The position numbers were made by a program, and so were the translations under genes. A stretch of 64,000 nt of DNA from Pseudopelobacter sp964542535 (GTDB lineage: Bacteria; Desulfobacterota; Desulfuromonadia; Geobacterales; Pseudopelobacteraceae). This document shows positions 15,936 through 23,818 of this stretch, piece by piece. Location: contig CAZIUE010000006.1 in NCBI GenBank assembly GCA_964542535.1, forward strand, positions 145,363-209,362. The letters are read 5' to 3'. Under the pieces are notes generated by a model. That model made no database searches. It worked only from the letters and a program-made list of their open reading frames with translations, and was not told the origin of the DNA. Numbering within the stretch: position 1 is the stretch's first letter; every line of letters starts with the position of its first letter.

Positions 15936-16940
15936 CTATTCGGAGGTTGTGACCAGTTCGGCGCCGCGCAGGACGATGGGCCGTGGCCTGATCCCCAGGG
16001 ATTTCATAACCGTGACGTTGATCATGCGCTTTCCTCCGTAGTTGCTGGTGACCGGGATACGGGAGACCGGCGTCCCGGCCATGGCTTTGAGCAGCATTCG
16101 CGCGGCGGTTGCTCCCTGTTCCCGTCCGGATTTTACCACGGCGCACAAAAGGCCGTGGCGGATCTCGAAGTCGCTGACGCTGATGACCGGTTTTCCGTAG
16201 CGACGGGACAGGGTGCTGAAGATCTCCCGGTCGCTTGCCTGGGCGTGCTTCCCATCCCTGACGGAAGCCATGGAGAGCAGAAACAGGGCGTCGCTCTCGT
16301 TTCTCAGGCTCCGGGCCAGGCTTGTCGCCTCGTCCAGGGACCTGACCAGTCTGACCGGAAGCACCGTGGCTGAATAGGAGCTTGCCTCGCGCTCCACCTG
16401 GTTCCTGTAGATCCTGCCCATGGTGTCGTCCGGGGCCATGAAGGCGATCTTCCTGGCCGAGGGGACCAGCTGCTGCAGGAAGGCGATGGATTCGCTGATA
16501 TGGGACCGTTCCATGATGCCGGAGACATTGCGGGAAGGATAGCCGTAGCTGGCCGCCTCGGCGTTCACGCCGCAGAACATCACCGGAGTGCTCACCTTGT
16601 TGCTCAGGTAGGGGACGACGAACAGGGATTGGGCGTCATCGTCGGCAGCGATGACGCCGTCGGGACGGAGCTCCCGGTACCGTTCAAAGGCTTTTCGCGC
16701 CCGCTCTTTACCCAGCTGCATGTTGTATTTTGTGTCCAGGTAGACGTAGTGAAGTTGGGCTCTCTCCCCCAGAACCTCCTCGATCCCTTTCCTGATCTCG
16801 GTCTCCATGGGCTGGGTTTCGTGGTAGCTCATGACCACCAGCACCTTCGGGGGGGCTGCGGCTGCCCGGGGAGGATGGAGGAACGTTGCGGCCAGCAGCA
16901 GGGTGACGATCAGGAAGATCAGGATTCTTGGGCGGGACAC
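15936..16940 (-). CDS. Periplasmic ABC-type substrate-binding protein (PF04392-like), copy 1
   Basis: A 334-residue paralogue of the following gene, aligned with it over the full length (VLVVMSYHETQPMETEIRKG, GVIAADDDAQSLFVVPYLSN, TPVMFCGVNAEAASYGYPSR, GTPVSRIPVTSNYGGKRMIN). A signal peptide covers residues 1-28 (PRAAAA-PP cleavage). The start codon is GTG with AGGAGGAG upstream. It leads a four-gene minus-strand cluster: two binding proteins then two hybrid kinases. The local duplication suggests two related ligands or two sensor partners. Confidence 0.85.
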   Translation of the reverse strand: MSRPRILIFLIVTLLLAATFLHPPRAAAAPPKVLVVMSYHETQPMETEIRKGIEEVLGERAQLHYVYLDTKYNMQLGKERARKAFERYRELRPDGVIAADDDAQSLFVVPYLSNKVSTPVMFCGVNAEAASYGYPSRNVSGIMERSHISESIAFLQQLVPSARKIAFMAPDDTMGRIYRNQVEREASSYSATVLPVRLVRSLDEATSLARSLRNESDALFLLSMASVRDGKHAQASDREIFSTLSRRYGKPVISVSDFEIRHGLLCAVVKSGREQGATAARMLLKAMAGTPVSRIPVTSNYGGKRMINVTVMKSLGIRPRPIVLRGAELVTTSE

Positions 16941-17089
16941 GGGATCTCCTCCTGGTGTGGCATGTCGCGCCCCGTCGGAAGGGGGATGCGGCAGAGGTAT
17001 TGTATATTTTCGCCATGCGCTGTGCTACATAAAAGAACCGGCTACGGAAGAGCCGGATTTCACGTGCCGTGGCGGTAAGGACCGATTGT

Positions 17090-17251
17090 ATGAAAGAGAG
17101 ACTGTCAGTGGTGTGGAACGACATTACCCGACTCAGGGGGGGCACCGTAATTGTACCCCGTGTCCCGGCGCGGTGGGACAGCGCCATCCAGGGGGCTGCG
17201 GGAGGCGGGCTGGAACAGGCTTTGTTCCGCTCGTCAGGTAACGTCCCGTGA
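17090..17251 (+). CDS. Possible 53-residue leader ORF coupled to xerD
   Basis: A short frame from the ATG at 17090 (MKERLSVVWNDITRLRGGTV) ends in a TGA that overlaps the GTG start of xerD as GTGA. AAGGA lies about ten bases upstream. The overlap suggests translational coupling, but the composition is ordinary for a GC-rich genome and I recognise no family, so it may be chance. Confidence 0.3.
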   Translation: MKERLSVVWNDITRLRGGTVIVPRVPARWDSAIQGAAGGGLEQALFRSSGNVP

Positions 17252-18135
17252 ACCGCTACCTGGAACTTTTCCTCATCTATCTGGCAGCGGAGCGGCGGCT
17301 GGCCGCCAACACCTTGCAAGCCTATGGCCATGACCTTGCCCGTTATCTGGACTTTCTTGATGAACGGCGGAGGCGGGAGCCGTCCCAGGTGACGGCGTCC
17401 GATATCGCCGGTTTCCTGGCGCGGCTCAGGGAGGACGGCATCGCTCCGCGCAGCAGGGCGCGCTGCCTGTCGGCCATTCGCACCTTCCACAAGTTTCTGG
17501 TGATCGAACGCTTCTGCGACGAAAATCCGGCCATCATCATCGAAGCGCCCCGCACCCTGCAACGGCTGCCGGAATTTCTCTCCTCCGACGAGGTCGATCT
17601 TCTGTTCGCCTCCTGCGCCGGCACGGCGGCGGAGGAACTGCGTGACCGGGCCATGCTGGAACTGCTCTATGCCACGGGGCTCAGGGTGTCGGAACTGGTA
17701 GGCCTCACCCTGCGTCAGGTTAACCTTGAGGTTGGCTACCTGATGGTAGTGGGCAAGGGGGACAAGGAGCGGCTGATACCCATCGGAGAGTCGGCCCGCT
17801 GCCGGGTCGGGACGTATATCCACGAGGCCCGCTGCCGCCAGGACCCCCTGGGGCGCAACCCCCATCTTTTCCTCTCCCGGCTGGGAGAGGCCATGACCCG
17901 CCAGGCCTTCTGGAATCTGGTCCGGAAGCGGGCCAGGATCGCCGGAATCGTCAAACATCTGTCTCCCCACACCCTGCGCCACTCCTTTGCCACCCATCTT
18001 CTGGAGAACGGTGCGGACCTGCGCAGCGTGCAGATCATGCTCGGTCACGCCGACCTCTCCACAACCCAGATCTACACCCATGTCACCCGCGAACGGCTGA
18101 AACGTCTGCACGAGAAGATCCATCCCCGGGGGTGA
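17248..18135 (+). CDS. xerD: Tyrosine recombinase XerD (XerC/D family)
   Basis: A 295-residue site-specific recombinase that resolves chromosome dimers at dif. The N-terminal SAM-like core-binding domain covers about 1-85 and the catalytic domain about 105-285. The full catalytic set is present: R146 (ATGLRVSEL), K170 (VGKGDKERL), H241 and R244 (SPHTLRHSFATHLL), H267 (LGHADLSTTQ) and Y276 (IYTHV). The length and motifs fit chromosomal Xer proteins rather than phage or integron integrases; I prefer XerD, though XerC cannot be excluded. Translation begins at a GTG overlapped by the preceding short frame. Confidence 0.9.
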   Translation: MNRYLELFLIYLAAERRLAANTLQAYGHDLARYLDFLDERRRREPSQVTASDIAGFLARLREDGIAPRSRARCLSAIRTFHKFLVIERFCDENPAIIIEAPRTLQRLPEFLSSDEVDLLFASCAGTAAEELRDRAMLELLYATGLRVSELVGLTLRQVNLEVGYLMVVGKGDKERLIPIGESARCRVGTYIHEARCRQDPLGRNPHLFLSRLGEAMTRQAFWNLVRKRARIAGIVKHLSPHTLRHSFATHLLENGADLRSVQIMLGHADLSTTQIYTHVTRERLKRLHEKIHPRG

Positions 18136-18211
18136 GGTGGTCGTGCTGCCGGTCGTGTCGTTCCCGATGACTGTGCCGGACCGCTCTCCCCCCCTTGTCC
18201 CGGGTGAGCAT

Positions 18212-18242
18212 GGGCATCGTCGAGCCCCGGTGGACGATGCCC
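18212..18242. other. Stem-loop downstream of xerD
   Basis: A perfect 10-base stem GGGCATCGTC (18212-18221) / GACGATGCCC (18233-18242) with an 11-base loop, not followed by a T run. It may end xerD transcription weakly or protect the 3' end. The rest of the gene-free stretch 18136-18460 holds the promoter at 18365-18393 and nothing else that I recognise. Confidence 0.45.
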
Positions 18243-18364
18243 ACACCAAAATGGTTGTGTTGACAGGTACCGATCAGTTGCTACTCTCACAGAAGAGCGT
18301 TGTGAAGGACCGTTCCGATGACGTATCACGTTTTTCGGGGTGCGGCACGGTCTGAAATCAAGGG

Positions 18365-18393
18365 TTGACAAGAGGTCAGACCTTCATTAAAAT
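18365..18393 (+). promoter_or_regulatory. Sigma70-type promoter for the binding protein-OMP-ammonia-lyase unit
   Basis: TTGACA (18365-18370), a 17-base spacer and TAAAAT (18388-18393), about 60 bases before the start at 18461. A second possible promoter, TTGACA at about 18260 with TACTCT 16 bases on, lies further upstream. Confidence 0.65.
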
Positions 18394-18460
18394 CGAGCCG
18401 CTTTAATACTTTGGGTGGAGGAAGCTTAACGCATGTTGTAATACCAAAGGAGGAGAAATC

Positions 18461-19564
18461 ATGAGACCACTGGCCCTGCTGTCCGTCGTCCTGTTTGTTG
18501 CGGTTGTGCTGAGCGGGTTCCATCCTGCCTGGGCTGCCCGGCAGGAGACCATCCGGATTACCTGTTGGGAAGGATATGCCGACAAGGCGTTCGTTGAGGA
18601 TTTCAGGGCACTGGTCAAGAAGAAATACAACGTGGATGTTACGGTAAAGCCGTTTTACGCCACTGGTCAGGAAGATTTCTACAATGCCGCCAAGAACGGC
18701 ACCGCCGACCTGATTTCCCCGCCGGCCGACATGGCCAAATCCACCCGCTACAATTTTTTCAGTAAAGGGCGGGTGGTGCTTTCCCCCCTCAACTTGAAAC
18801 ATATCCCCAATGCCGCGCGCATGTTGCCGTTTTTCGCGGCGGACACATCCCTTGCCGTAGCGGGCAAACGCTACGGACTCCCCTATAACTGCGGACCCTA
18901 CGGCCTGGCCTACAATGCCGATGTTTTCAAGGAAGCTCCCGCAAGCTGGAACATTTTCTGGGATCCGCGCTACGCCGGCAGCTACACCCTTAACAACAAC
19001 TTCCACAAGGTCAACATCTGGATCACTGCCCTGGCGCTCGGCTACACGTACGAAGATCTGTTCGATATCGACCGCCTTGACCGTGCCAGGATTCAGCCCC
19101 GACTGAATGAACTGGTCAAGGGCGCGAAGAGTCTCTGGGATGGTGAGGCCAACCCGGACGAATTCCCCCACCTGTCCCTGGCCACCACCTGGGGATTCGC
19201 GGTGGTGAAGGCGAACCAGAGGGGTGGCAACTGGAAGCTGGCAACCGCCAAGGAGGGGGGCTCTGCCTGGATCGACTACTGGTGTGTCACCCATGCCGCC
19301 AAGGGGTTGAAGAAAAAACTGTGTGAAGAGTGGATCAACCTGCACCTGTCCCCCAAGTATCAGGCAGCGGTTGTCAAGCAGCAGGGCGTTTCGCCGGTCG
19401 TGGACAGTGTGGGTGACCTGGTGACGGCGGAAGAGAAGGTTCTCTTCAACGTGGGCAACAACGATTATTTCAAGACTGTGGCCATCTGGCGGGTCATGAA
19501 CGACAAGACCGAAAAAGCCTTTGCTGAAATGTGGGAGACCGCCAAACAGGCGCGTTCGAAGTGA
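18461..19564 (+). CDS. Periplasmic solute-binding protein, PotD-like
   Basis: A 367-residue secreted binding protein. Residues 1-25 form a Sec signal peptide (cleavage at HPAWA-AR). The mature part begins IRITCWEGYADKAFVEDFRA and has the polyamine-binding-protein (SBP type 2) layout, with YGLPYNCGPYGLAYNADVFK and a hinge near residues 165-185. AAAGGAGGAG precedes the ATG. No permease or ATPase of the polyamine class is nearby, so it is an orphan receptor; the next genes are an outer-membrane barrel and an exported ethanolamine ammonia-lyase. A cationic amine ligand such as ethanolamine, choline or a polyamine is a reasonable guess but not shown. Confidence 0.75.
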   Translation: MRPLALLSVVLFVAVVLSGFHPAWAARQETIRITCWEGYADKAFVEDFRALVKKKYNVDVTVKPFYATGQEDFYNAAKNGTADLISPPADMAKSTRYNFFSKGRVVLSPLNLKHIPNAARMLPFFAADTSLAVAGKRYGLPYNCGPYGLAYNADVFKEAPASWNIFWDPRYAGSYTLNNNFHKVNIWITALALGYTYEDLFDIDRLDRARIQPRLNELVKGAKSLWDGEANPDEFPHLSLATTWGFAVVKANQRGGNWKLATAKEGGSAWIDYWCVTHAAKGLKKKLCEEWINLHLSPKYQAAVVKQQGVSPVVDSVGDLVTAEEKVLFNVGNNDYFKTVAIWRVMNDKTEKAFAEMWETAKQARSK

Positions 19565-19734
19565 GTCTGGCGCGAATCGGGCGCGCCTTTCCGTCGGAGC
19601 ATCGGCACGGCTTGAAGGGGGAGCGCCGCGGTGTCGTAGTCGGCGAAAGTGGGGCAATCCAGCGTCAAAGGAGGACACCAGGAGGCTAGGAAGCAGGTGC
19701 AGGTAACCATCGAAACAGACCAAAGGAGGATGAC

Positions 19735-20559
19735 ATGAAGACATTGTTACGTACATTTGCTTTAGGATTGATGCTTGCCGTTGGGATGGGGGTGGGCACG
19801 CCTTCCCAGGCTGAGGAGACCGCGGAGCCATCGGCGCCTGCCGGGTATAAACTGATCCCCGATGATCTTACCGCTAACCTGAACGTATCGCTCTACACGC
19901 AATACGTCTGGCGTGGATACGCGCTCAGCAAAGACAGTCTGGTCATCTTTCCCACCCTGACCGTCGGCTACAAGGGATTCGCCTTTAATATCTGGACGGA
20001 TCTTGATACCGATTACGATGGTCTCGGGCCGGCAGGAGATTCGCATAATTGCCGGTTGTGGGAAACGGACTATGTCCTTACCTACAGCAACTCCTATGAG
20101 CCGTGGAAACTGAACTACACCCTGGGATGGATCTACTACGACACTGATGGCCCCGATGGTCTCACCCCCTCCAAGAACCAGGAGATCTTTGTAACCCTCG
20201 GTCTGGATACGTTGCTCAAACCAACGTTCAGCGTTTTTCAGGAGATTGAGTCGGGTCATGCCTGGTACTTCCAACTGGGACTTTCCCACAGTTTCGCCGT
20301 CTACAAGGACTGGTCCCTGGATCTGGCGGGAACGGTCAGCTACCTCAACAATAAATCAACCAACGACTTTTCCGATTTCCATGACGGCAATCTCTCAGCC
20401 GGCCTGAAGATTCCGCTGAACAAGTACTTCTCGATTACGCCCAAGATTCAGTACTCATTCCCGCTCAGTTCCGCCGCTTCCAAGGATATAGAAGCAGGAA
20501 GCCTGACGCGTGCGCACAATTTTGTTTACGGAGGCATTGTCTTCGATCTGTCGATTTAA
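19735..20559 (+). CDS. Outer-membrane beta-barrel protein (Gcw_chp/TIGR02001-like)
   Basis: A 274-residue protein with a signal peptide (residues 1-26, cleavage after PSQA) and alternating aromatic strands typical of a small outer-membrane barrel: LYTQYVWRGYALSKDSLVIF, YKGFAFNIWTDLDTDYDGLG, and a terminal strand ending in VFDLSI. The YVWRG motif resembles the TIGR02001/Gcw_chp group of uncharacterised barrels. AAGGAGG lies upstream of the ATG. It stands between the solute-binding protein and the exported ammonia-lyase, so it could be the pore for the substrate of that system; this is inference from position. Confidence 0.65.
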   Translation: MKTLLRTFALGLMLAVGMGVGTPSQAEETAEPSAPAGYKLIPDDLTANLNVSLYTQYVWRGYALSKDSLVIFPTLTVGYKGFAFNIWTDLDTDYDGLGPAGDSHNCRLWETDYVLTYSNSYEPWKLNYTLGWIYYDTDGPDGLTPSKNQEIFVTLGLDTLLKPTFSVFQEIESGHAWYFQLGLSHSFAVYKDWSLDLAGTVSYLNNKSTNDFSDFHDGNLSAGLKIPLNKYFSITPKIQYSFPLSSAASKDIEAGSLTRAHNFVYGGIVFDLSI

Positions 20560-20613
20560 AACTGACAGGTGAGTGGCAGCACCATATCAACGAAGATAAG
20601 GAGGATCCAGGGT

Positions 20614-22896
20614 ATGAAACGATTTATTGTGATCGTAGCGCTGTTATGTTACGGAATTCTGGCTTTCAGTGCTACCTGCGGTGCCGTGGTAATCAAGAGC
20701 GTCAAGCCAGGGGAGGATGTGTTCAGGTACATCCAACGGGTGAAAGGCTCGTTCGATCAAGTGCTTTACCAGCAGGTGATCGGAGCGTCCAATGCCTTCA
20801 AGGAAGGGGACAAGACCATCGGCGTTGCGGCCGATACCAATGCCAGCCGGGAAAATGCCCGCAAGCTCCTGGCAAATACCAAAATCAAGGATATCACCCG
20901 ACATCCGTTGCATAACGACAGCCTCTACAAGTTCATCGCGAAATCCGTTGATCCTGTCCAGTATGACAAGATCAAGGACTGGACCGTGGGGAGAATGAAG
21001 TCCTTCCTGCTGACCAAATCCGAAGCCGAGATCAAGTCGGTCATGTACGGTATGAACAGCGAGGTGGTCGGCTGCCTGCCCAAGCTGATGAGCAACCGGG
21101 AACTGATCGCGGTCAACAGGAAGATCTTCAACCCGCTGCCCGGAACCAAGATGGGCGCCAAGGGGTACCTGAGCGCGCGCATTCAGCCCAACTCCCCTAC
21201 CGATGATCCCGAAGAGATTATGATGCAGGTGCTTTCCGCCTTCTCATACGGTGTCGGCGACCTGGTGCTTGGCACCAACCCTGTTGACGGCACCAAAGAG
21301 AGCATCGCTCGGGTTGAGACGGCTCTCAAGGATGTGGTGGACGTATTCCAGTTGAAAAACACCATTCCCTGGTGCGTGCTGGGCCACATCGACGTCCAGC
21401 GCGAGATCTTCGATGAACAACCCGAACTGGTCGATTTCATGTTCCAGAGCCTGGCGGGAACCGATGCGGCCAACAAGACTTTCGACATCACCGTAGAGAA
21501 GATGGTTGACCATGCCAAATCCCGCAAGGGCCAGAAATTCGGCCTCTATTTCGAGACCGGCCAGGGTTCCGACTTCACCAACGGCGGCGCCGAGGGGGTC
21601 GACATGGTGGTGCTCGAATCCCGTAAATACGGTATGGCACGCGGCTTGAAGCAGGTTCTTGAGCAGGTTCAACCCCAAGGCGCATATCTTCATTTGAATG
21701 ACGTCGCCGGTTTCATCGGACCGGAAGTGTTCCGTACCAAGGAACAGTTGGTGCGCTGCTGCCTGGAAGACATCCTGATGGGCAAACTTCAGGGGATCAC
21801 CATTGGCCTCGACATCTGCTCCACCCTGCACATGTCCGTAAGCCTGGACGACCTGGAATGGTGCCAGGACCAGATCATGGCGGCCAACCCGGCCTACCTG
21901 ATGGCCCTTCCCACCAGGAACGACCCGATGCTCAGCTACCTGACCACCAGCTACCAGGATCACGTGCGCATCCGCAACAAGTTCGGCTTCAAGGTCAACG
22001 ATGCCATGTGGGACTTCTTCAAGCGCATCCAGGTCATCGATAAAAACGGCAAGCCGACCAAGCACTTCGGCGATCCGGTCTGGGTGTACTACCAGTACTG
22101 CAAGGCCAAGGGTGACACGCGCTCCCAGCAGGTAATCATGGCCGAGGGTAAGCAAAAATTCGATGCCATTCACAACACCTGGCTCAAAACCGGCAATAAG
22201 GTTCCCCTGGCTTCCGGCTATGGCAAGAATACCTGGGATCCGAATCCGCAACTTGACAAGAAGATCCGTGAACTGTACGCCGACGCCAAGAAGGCTATCT
22301 GGACCGAGTTCACCCCCGCTTTCATCAAGAGCGTTCCCGATGCCGTTCACCTCGGCACCCTGTCAAAGGATCGCGAAAACTACATCGTTCATCCCGAGAC
22401 CGGAGAACAGCTGAACAAGCAGTCCGTGGCGACCCTGCAGCGGCTGCGCGACTCGTGGCAGGGTAAATCGCCCGACGTGCAGATCGTCGTGTCCGATGGC
22501 CTGAATGCCAAGTCGATCATGGACCCCGAACATGCGCTGCCGTACATCGCGGCCCTGAGGAAAGAACTGAATGCCGCCGGCCTGACCGTTGACAGGAACA
22601 ACATCGTCATCAGCAGCGGCCGCGTGCGTGCCGGCTACGTGGTGGGCGACACGCTGTTCAACAATTCCGATCCCAACAAGCCCCGCGCCGTTGTCCACAT
22701 CATCGGCGAACGTCCGGGCACCGGTCAGGATGCCTTCTCGGTGTACATCGCCGCTCCCAAGGGCAAGGTGTGGGCCGAGAACAAGGTTGACCACAACATC
22801 GTTAAAGTCGTAAGCGGCATCTCCAAGCAGGCCACCAAGCCGCAGGATGCCGCCAAGCAGACCGTCAAGCTGATCAAGGAGCTGATGGCGAGCTGA
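20614..22896 (+). CDS. eutBC: Exported ethanolamine ammonia-lyase, EutB-EutC fusion
   Basis: A 760-residue single chain that joins both subunits of adenosylcobalamin-dependent ethanolamine ammonia-lyase, which converts ethanolamine to acetaldehyde and ammonia. Residues about 32-500 are EutB-like (FKEGDKTIGVAADTNASREN, YFETGQG, VAGFIGPE, GKLQGITIGLD); about 620-715 are EutC-like (DVQIVVSDGLNAKSIMDPEH, GRVRAGYVVGD, HIIGERPGTGQDAF). By-eye alignment with the E. coli enzyme places substrate-site residues at R189, Q191, N222, E314 and D400; the position of E257 is aspartate here (D284). Residues 1-24 (MKRFIVIVALLCYGILAFSA then TCGA) look like a Sec signal peptide. The start has AAGGAGG upstream; a longer frame to 20569 lacks one. 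Export of this enzyme is highly unusual. It is followed directly by a terminator. Confidence 0.85.
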   Translation: MKRFIVIVALLCYGILAFSATCGAVVIKSVKPGEDVFRYIQRVKGSFDQVLYQQVIGASNAFKEGDKTIGVAADTNASRENARKLLANTKIKDITRHPLHNDSLYKFIAKSVDPVQYDKIKDWTVGRMKSFLLTKSEAEIKSVMYGMNSEVVGCLPKLMSNRELIAVNRKIFNPLPGTKMGAKGYLSARIQPNSPTDDPEEIMMQVLSAFSYGVGDLVLGTNPVDGTKESIARVETALKDVVDVFQLKNTIPWCVLGHIDVQREIFDEQPELVDFMFQSLAGTDAANKTFDITVEKMVDHAKSRKGQKFGLYFETGQGSDFTNGGAEGVDMVVLESRKYGMARGLKQVLEQVQPQGAYLHLNDVAGFIGPEVFRTKEQLVRCCLEDILMGKLQGITIGLDICSTLHMSVSLDDLEWCQDQIMAANPAYLMALPTRNDPMLSYLTTSYQDHVRIRNKFGFKVNDAMWDFFKRIQVIDKNGKPTKHFGDPVWVYYQYCKAKGDTRSQQVIMAEGKQKFDAIHNTWLKTGNKVPLASGYGKNTWDPNPQLDKKIRELYADAKKAIWTEFTPAFIKSVPDAVHLGTLSKDRENYIVHPETGEQLNKQSVATLQRLRDSWQGKSPDVQIVVSDGLNAKSIMDPEHALPYIAALRKELNAAGLTVDRNNIVISSGRVRAGYVVGDTLFNNSDPNKPRAVVHIIGERPGTGQDAFSVYIAAPKGKVWAENKVDHNIVKVVSGISKQATKPQDAAKQTVKLIKELMAS

Positions 22897-22910
22897 GCAG
22901 ATTATGTCGT

Positions 22911-22955
22911 GCCCCAAAGAGGCTGCGTCGCGCCGCCTCTTTGGGGCTTTCTTTT
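22911..22955 (+). terminator. Rho-independent terminator after the ammonia-lyase gene
   Basis: A perfect 13-base stem GCCCCAAAGAGGC (22911-22923) / GCCTCTTTGGGGC (22935-22947) with an 11-base loop, followed by TTTCTTTT. Confidence 0.9.
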
Positions 22956-23010
22956 GTCCCGTCCGCCTTGGGGTACTCCCTCCCGTTACAAACGATCGAA
23001 CCGTTCTCGT

Positions 23011-23793
23011 ATGGAAAACGAACACATAAACGTCCCTGTCGGCTACTCCACCCCCTCGCTGTCGCAGAAAATCCAGCTCTATCTGACGGCGCTCATCTCC
23101 ATCCCTTTCTACCGCTACGGTGAGATCGGCACTATCTGCTACACCATCGGCAAGAACATCCTGGACGGCGTCATTCTCTACACCATGTTTTCCATGGCGG
23201 AGCAAGAGCTGAAGGTGGCTGCCATCCTGGGGGTGGTGGTGAAGTACGCCTATCCGGGAATAACCATGATTTCAAGTACCTATATTTCCGGTTTTGTCGA
23301 TCACCTGGAGGCGCTGCACGACATCAGGCGCCAGATCGCCCACCTGATCAGGGCACAGCTGGGGGTCGCCGCGGGTCAGGCCCTGGGCGCAGTCTGTCTG
23401 CTGCTCTGCTTTCCCCCGGTGTTCATGTACTTCTTTTCAGATCTCCCCTACAGGGGTAATCTTCTGGTGGCCATCTATCTGCTGCACCATGTGTGTGACG
23501 GATCGTCGCAGATCGTGGAGGGGAGAACCTGGTTCAAGATCATCGAAATCAAGATCCGGAGAGGAGAAATCACGAAGCTTTCGCAAAACTTCTGGGTCAT
23601 ATATACTGTCGCCCAGAATTTCCAGCTCCTGCTGGGGCAGCTCTTCATCTGGACGGCGTTGGGCATAACCACCGAATGCTCTCCCGATCTTACGTCGCCG
23701 CTTCTGAGTAGCACTGTCTATTTCGGGTTCGTCTGCGTCTTTGTCTCGAAGTTCATTCTTCCCGCTGCCTATCGGTTACGACTCTGCTCCTGA
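23011..23793 (+). CDS. Integral membrane protein of unknown function
   Basis: A 260-residue protein with about five hydrophobic segments (for example ICYTIGKNILDGVILYTMF, VAAILGVVVKYAYPGITMI, ALGAVCLLLCFPPVFMYFF, LLLGQLFIWTALGI, and a last one near VYFGFVCVFVSKFILP). I do not recognise the family. The start at 23011 was chosen because the upstream part of the frame crosses the terminator. It lies 25 bases before a B12/siderophore-type ABC ATPase gene and is the first gene of a long co-directional run, so it may be an accessory component of that importer, but no motif supports a specific role. Confidence 0.6.
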   Translation: MENEHINVPVGYSTPSLSQKIQLYLTALISIPFYRYGEIGTICYTIGKNILDGVILYTMFSMAEQELKVAAILGVVVKYAYPGITMISSTYISGFVDHLEALHDIRRQIAHLIRAQLGVAAGQALGAVCLLLCFPPVFMYFFSDLPYRGNLLVAIYLLHHVCDGSSQIVEGRTWFKIIEIKIRRGEITKLSQNFWVIYTVAQNFQLLLGQLFIWTALGITTECSPDLTSPLLSSTVYFGFVCVFVSKFILPAAYRLRLCS

Positions 23794-23818
23794 GAGCCGT
23801 CCCGCATCTGGTTTTCGT

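Noticed and set aside
17248..18135. The Xer gene as a phage or integrative-element integrase
   Set aside because: Length, motifs and the lack of attachment sites, phage genes or tRNA junction nearby fit a chromosomal XerC/D.
19565..19734. Pieces resembling a c-di-GMP-I (GEMM) riboswitch, such as GGGCAATCC and GCAGGTGCAGGTAACC, before the barrel gene
   Set aside because: The essential GGACGCAAAGCC block is missing and the order of pieces is wrong, so I do not call an aptamer; a covariance scan would settle it.
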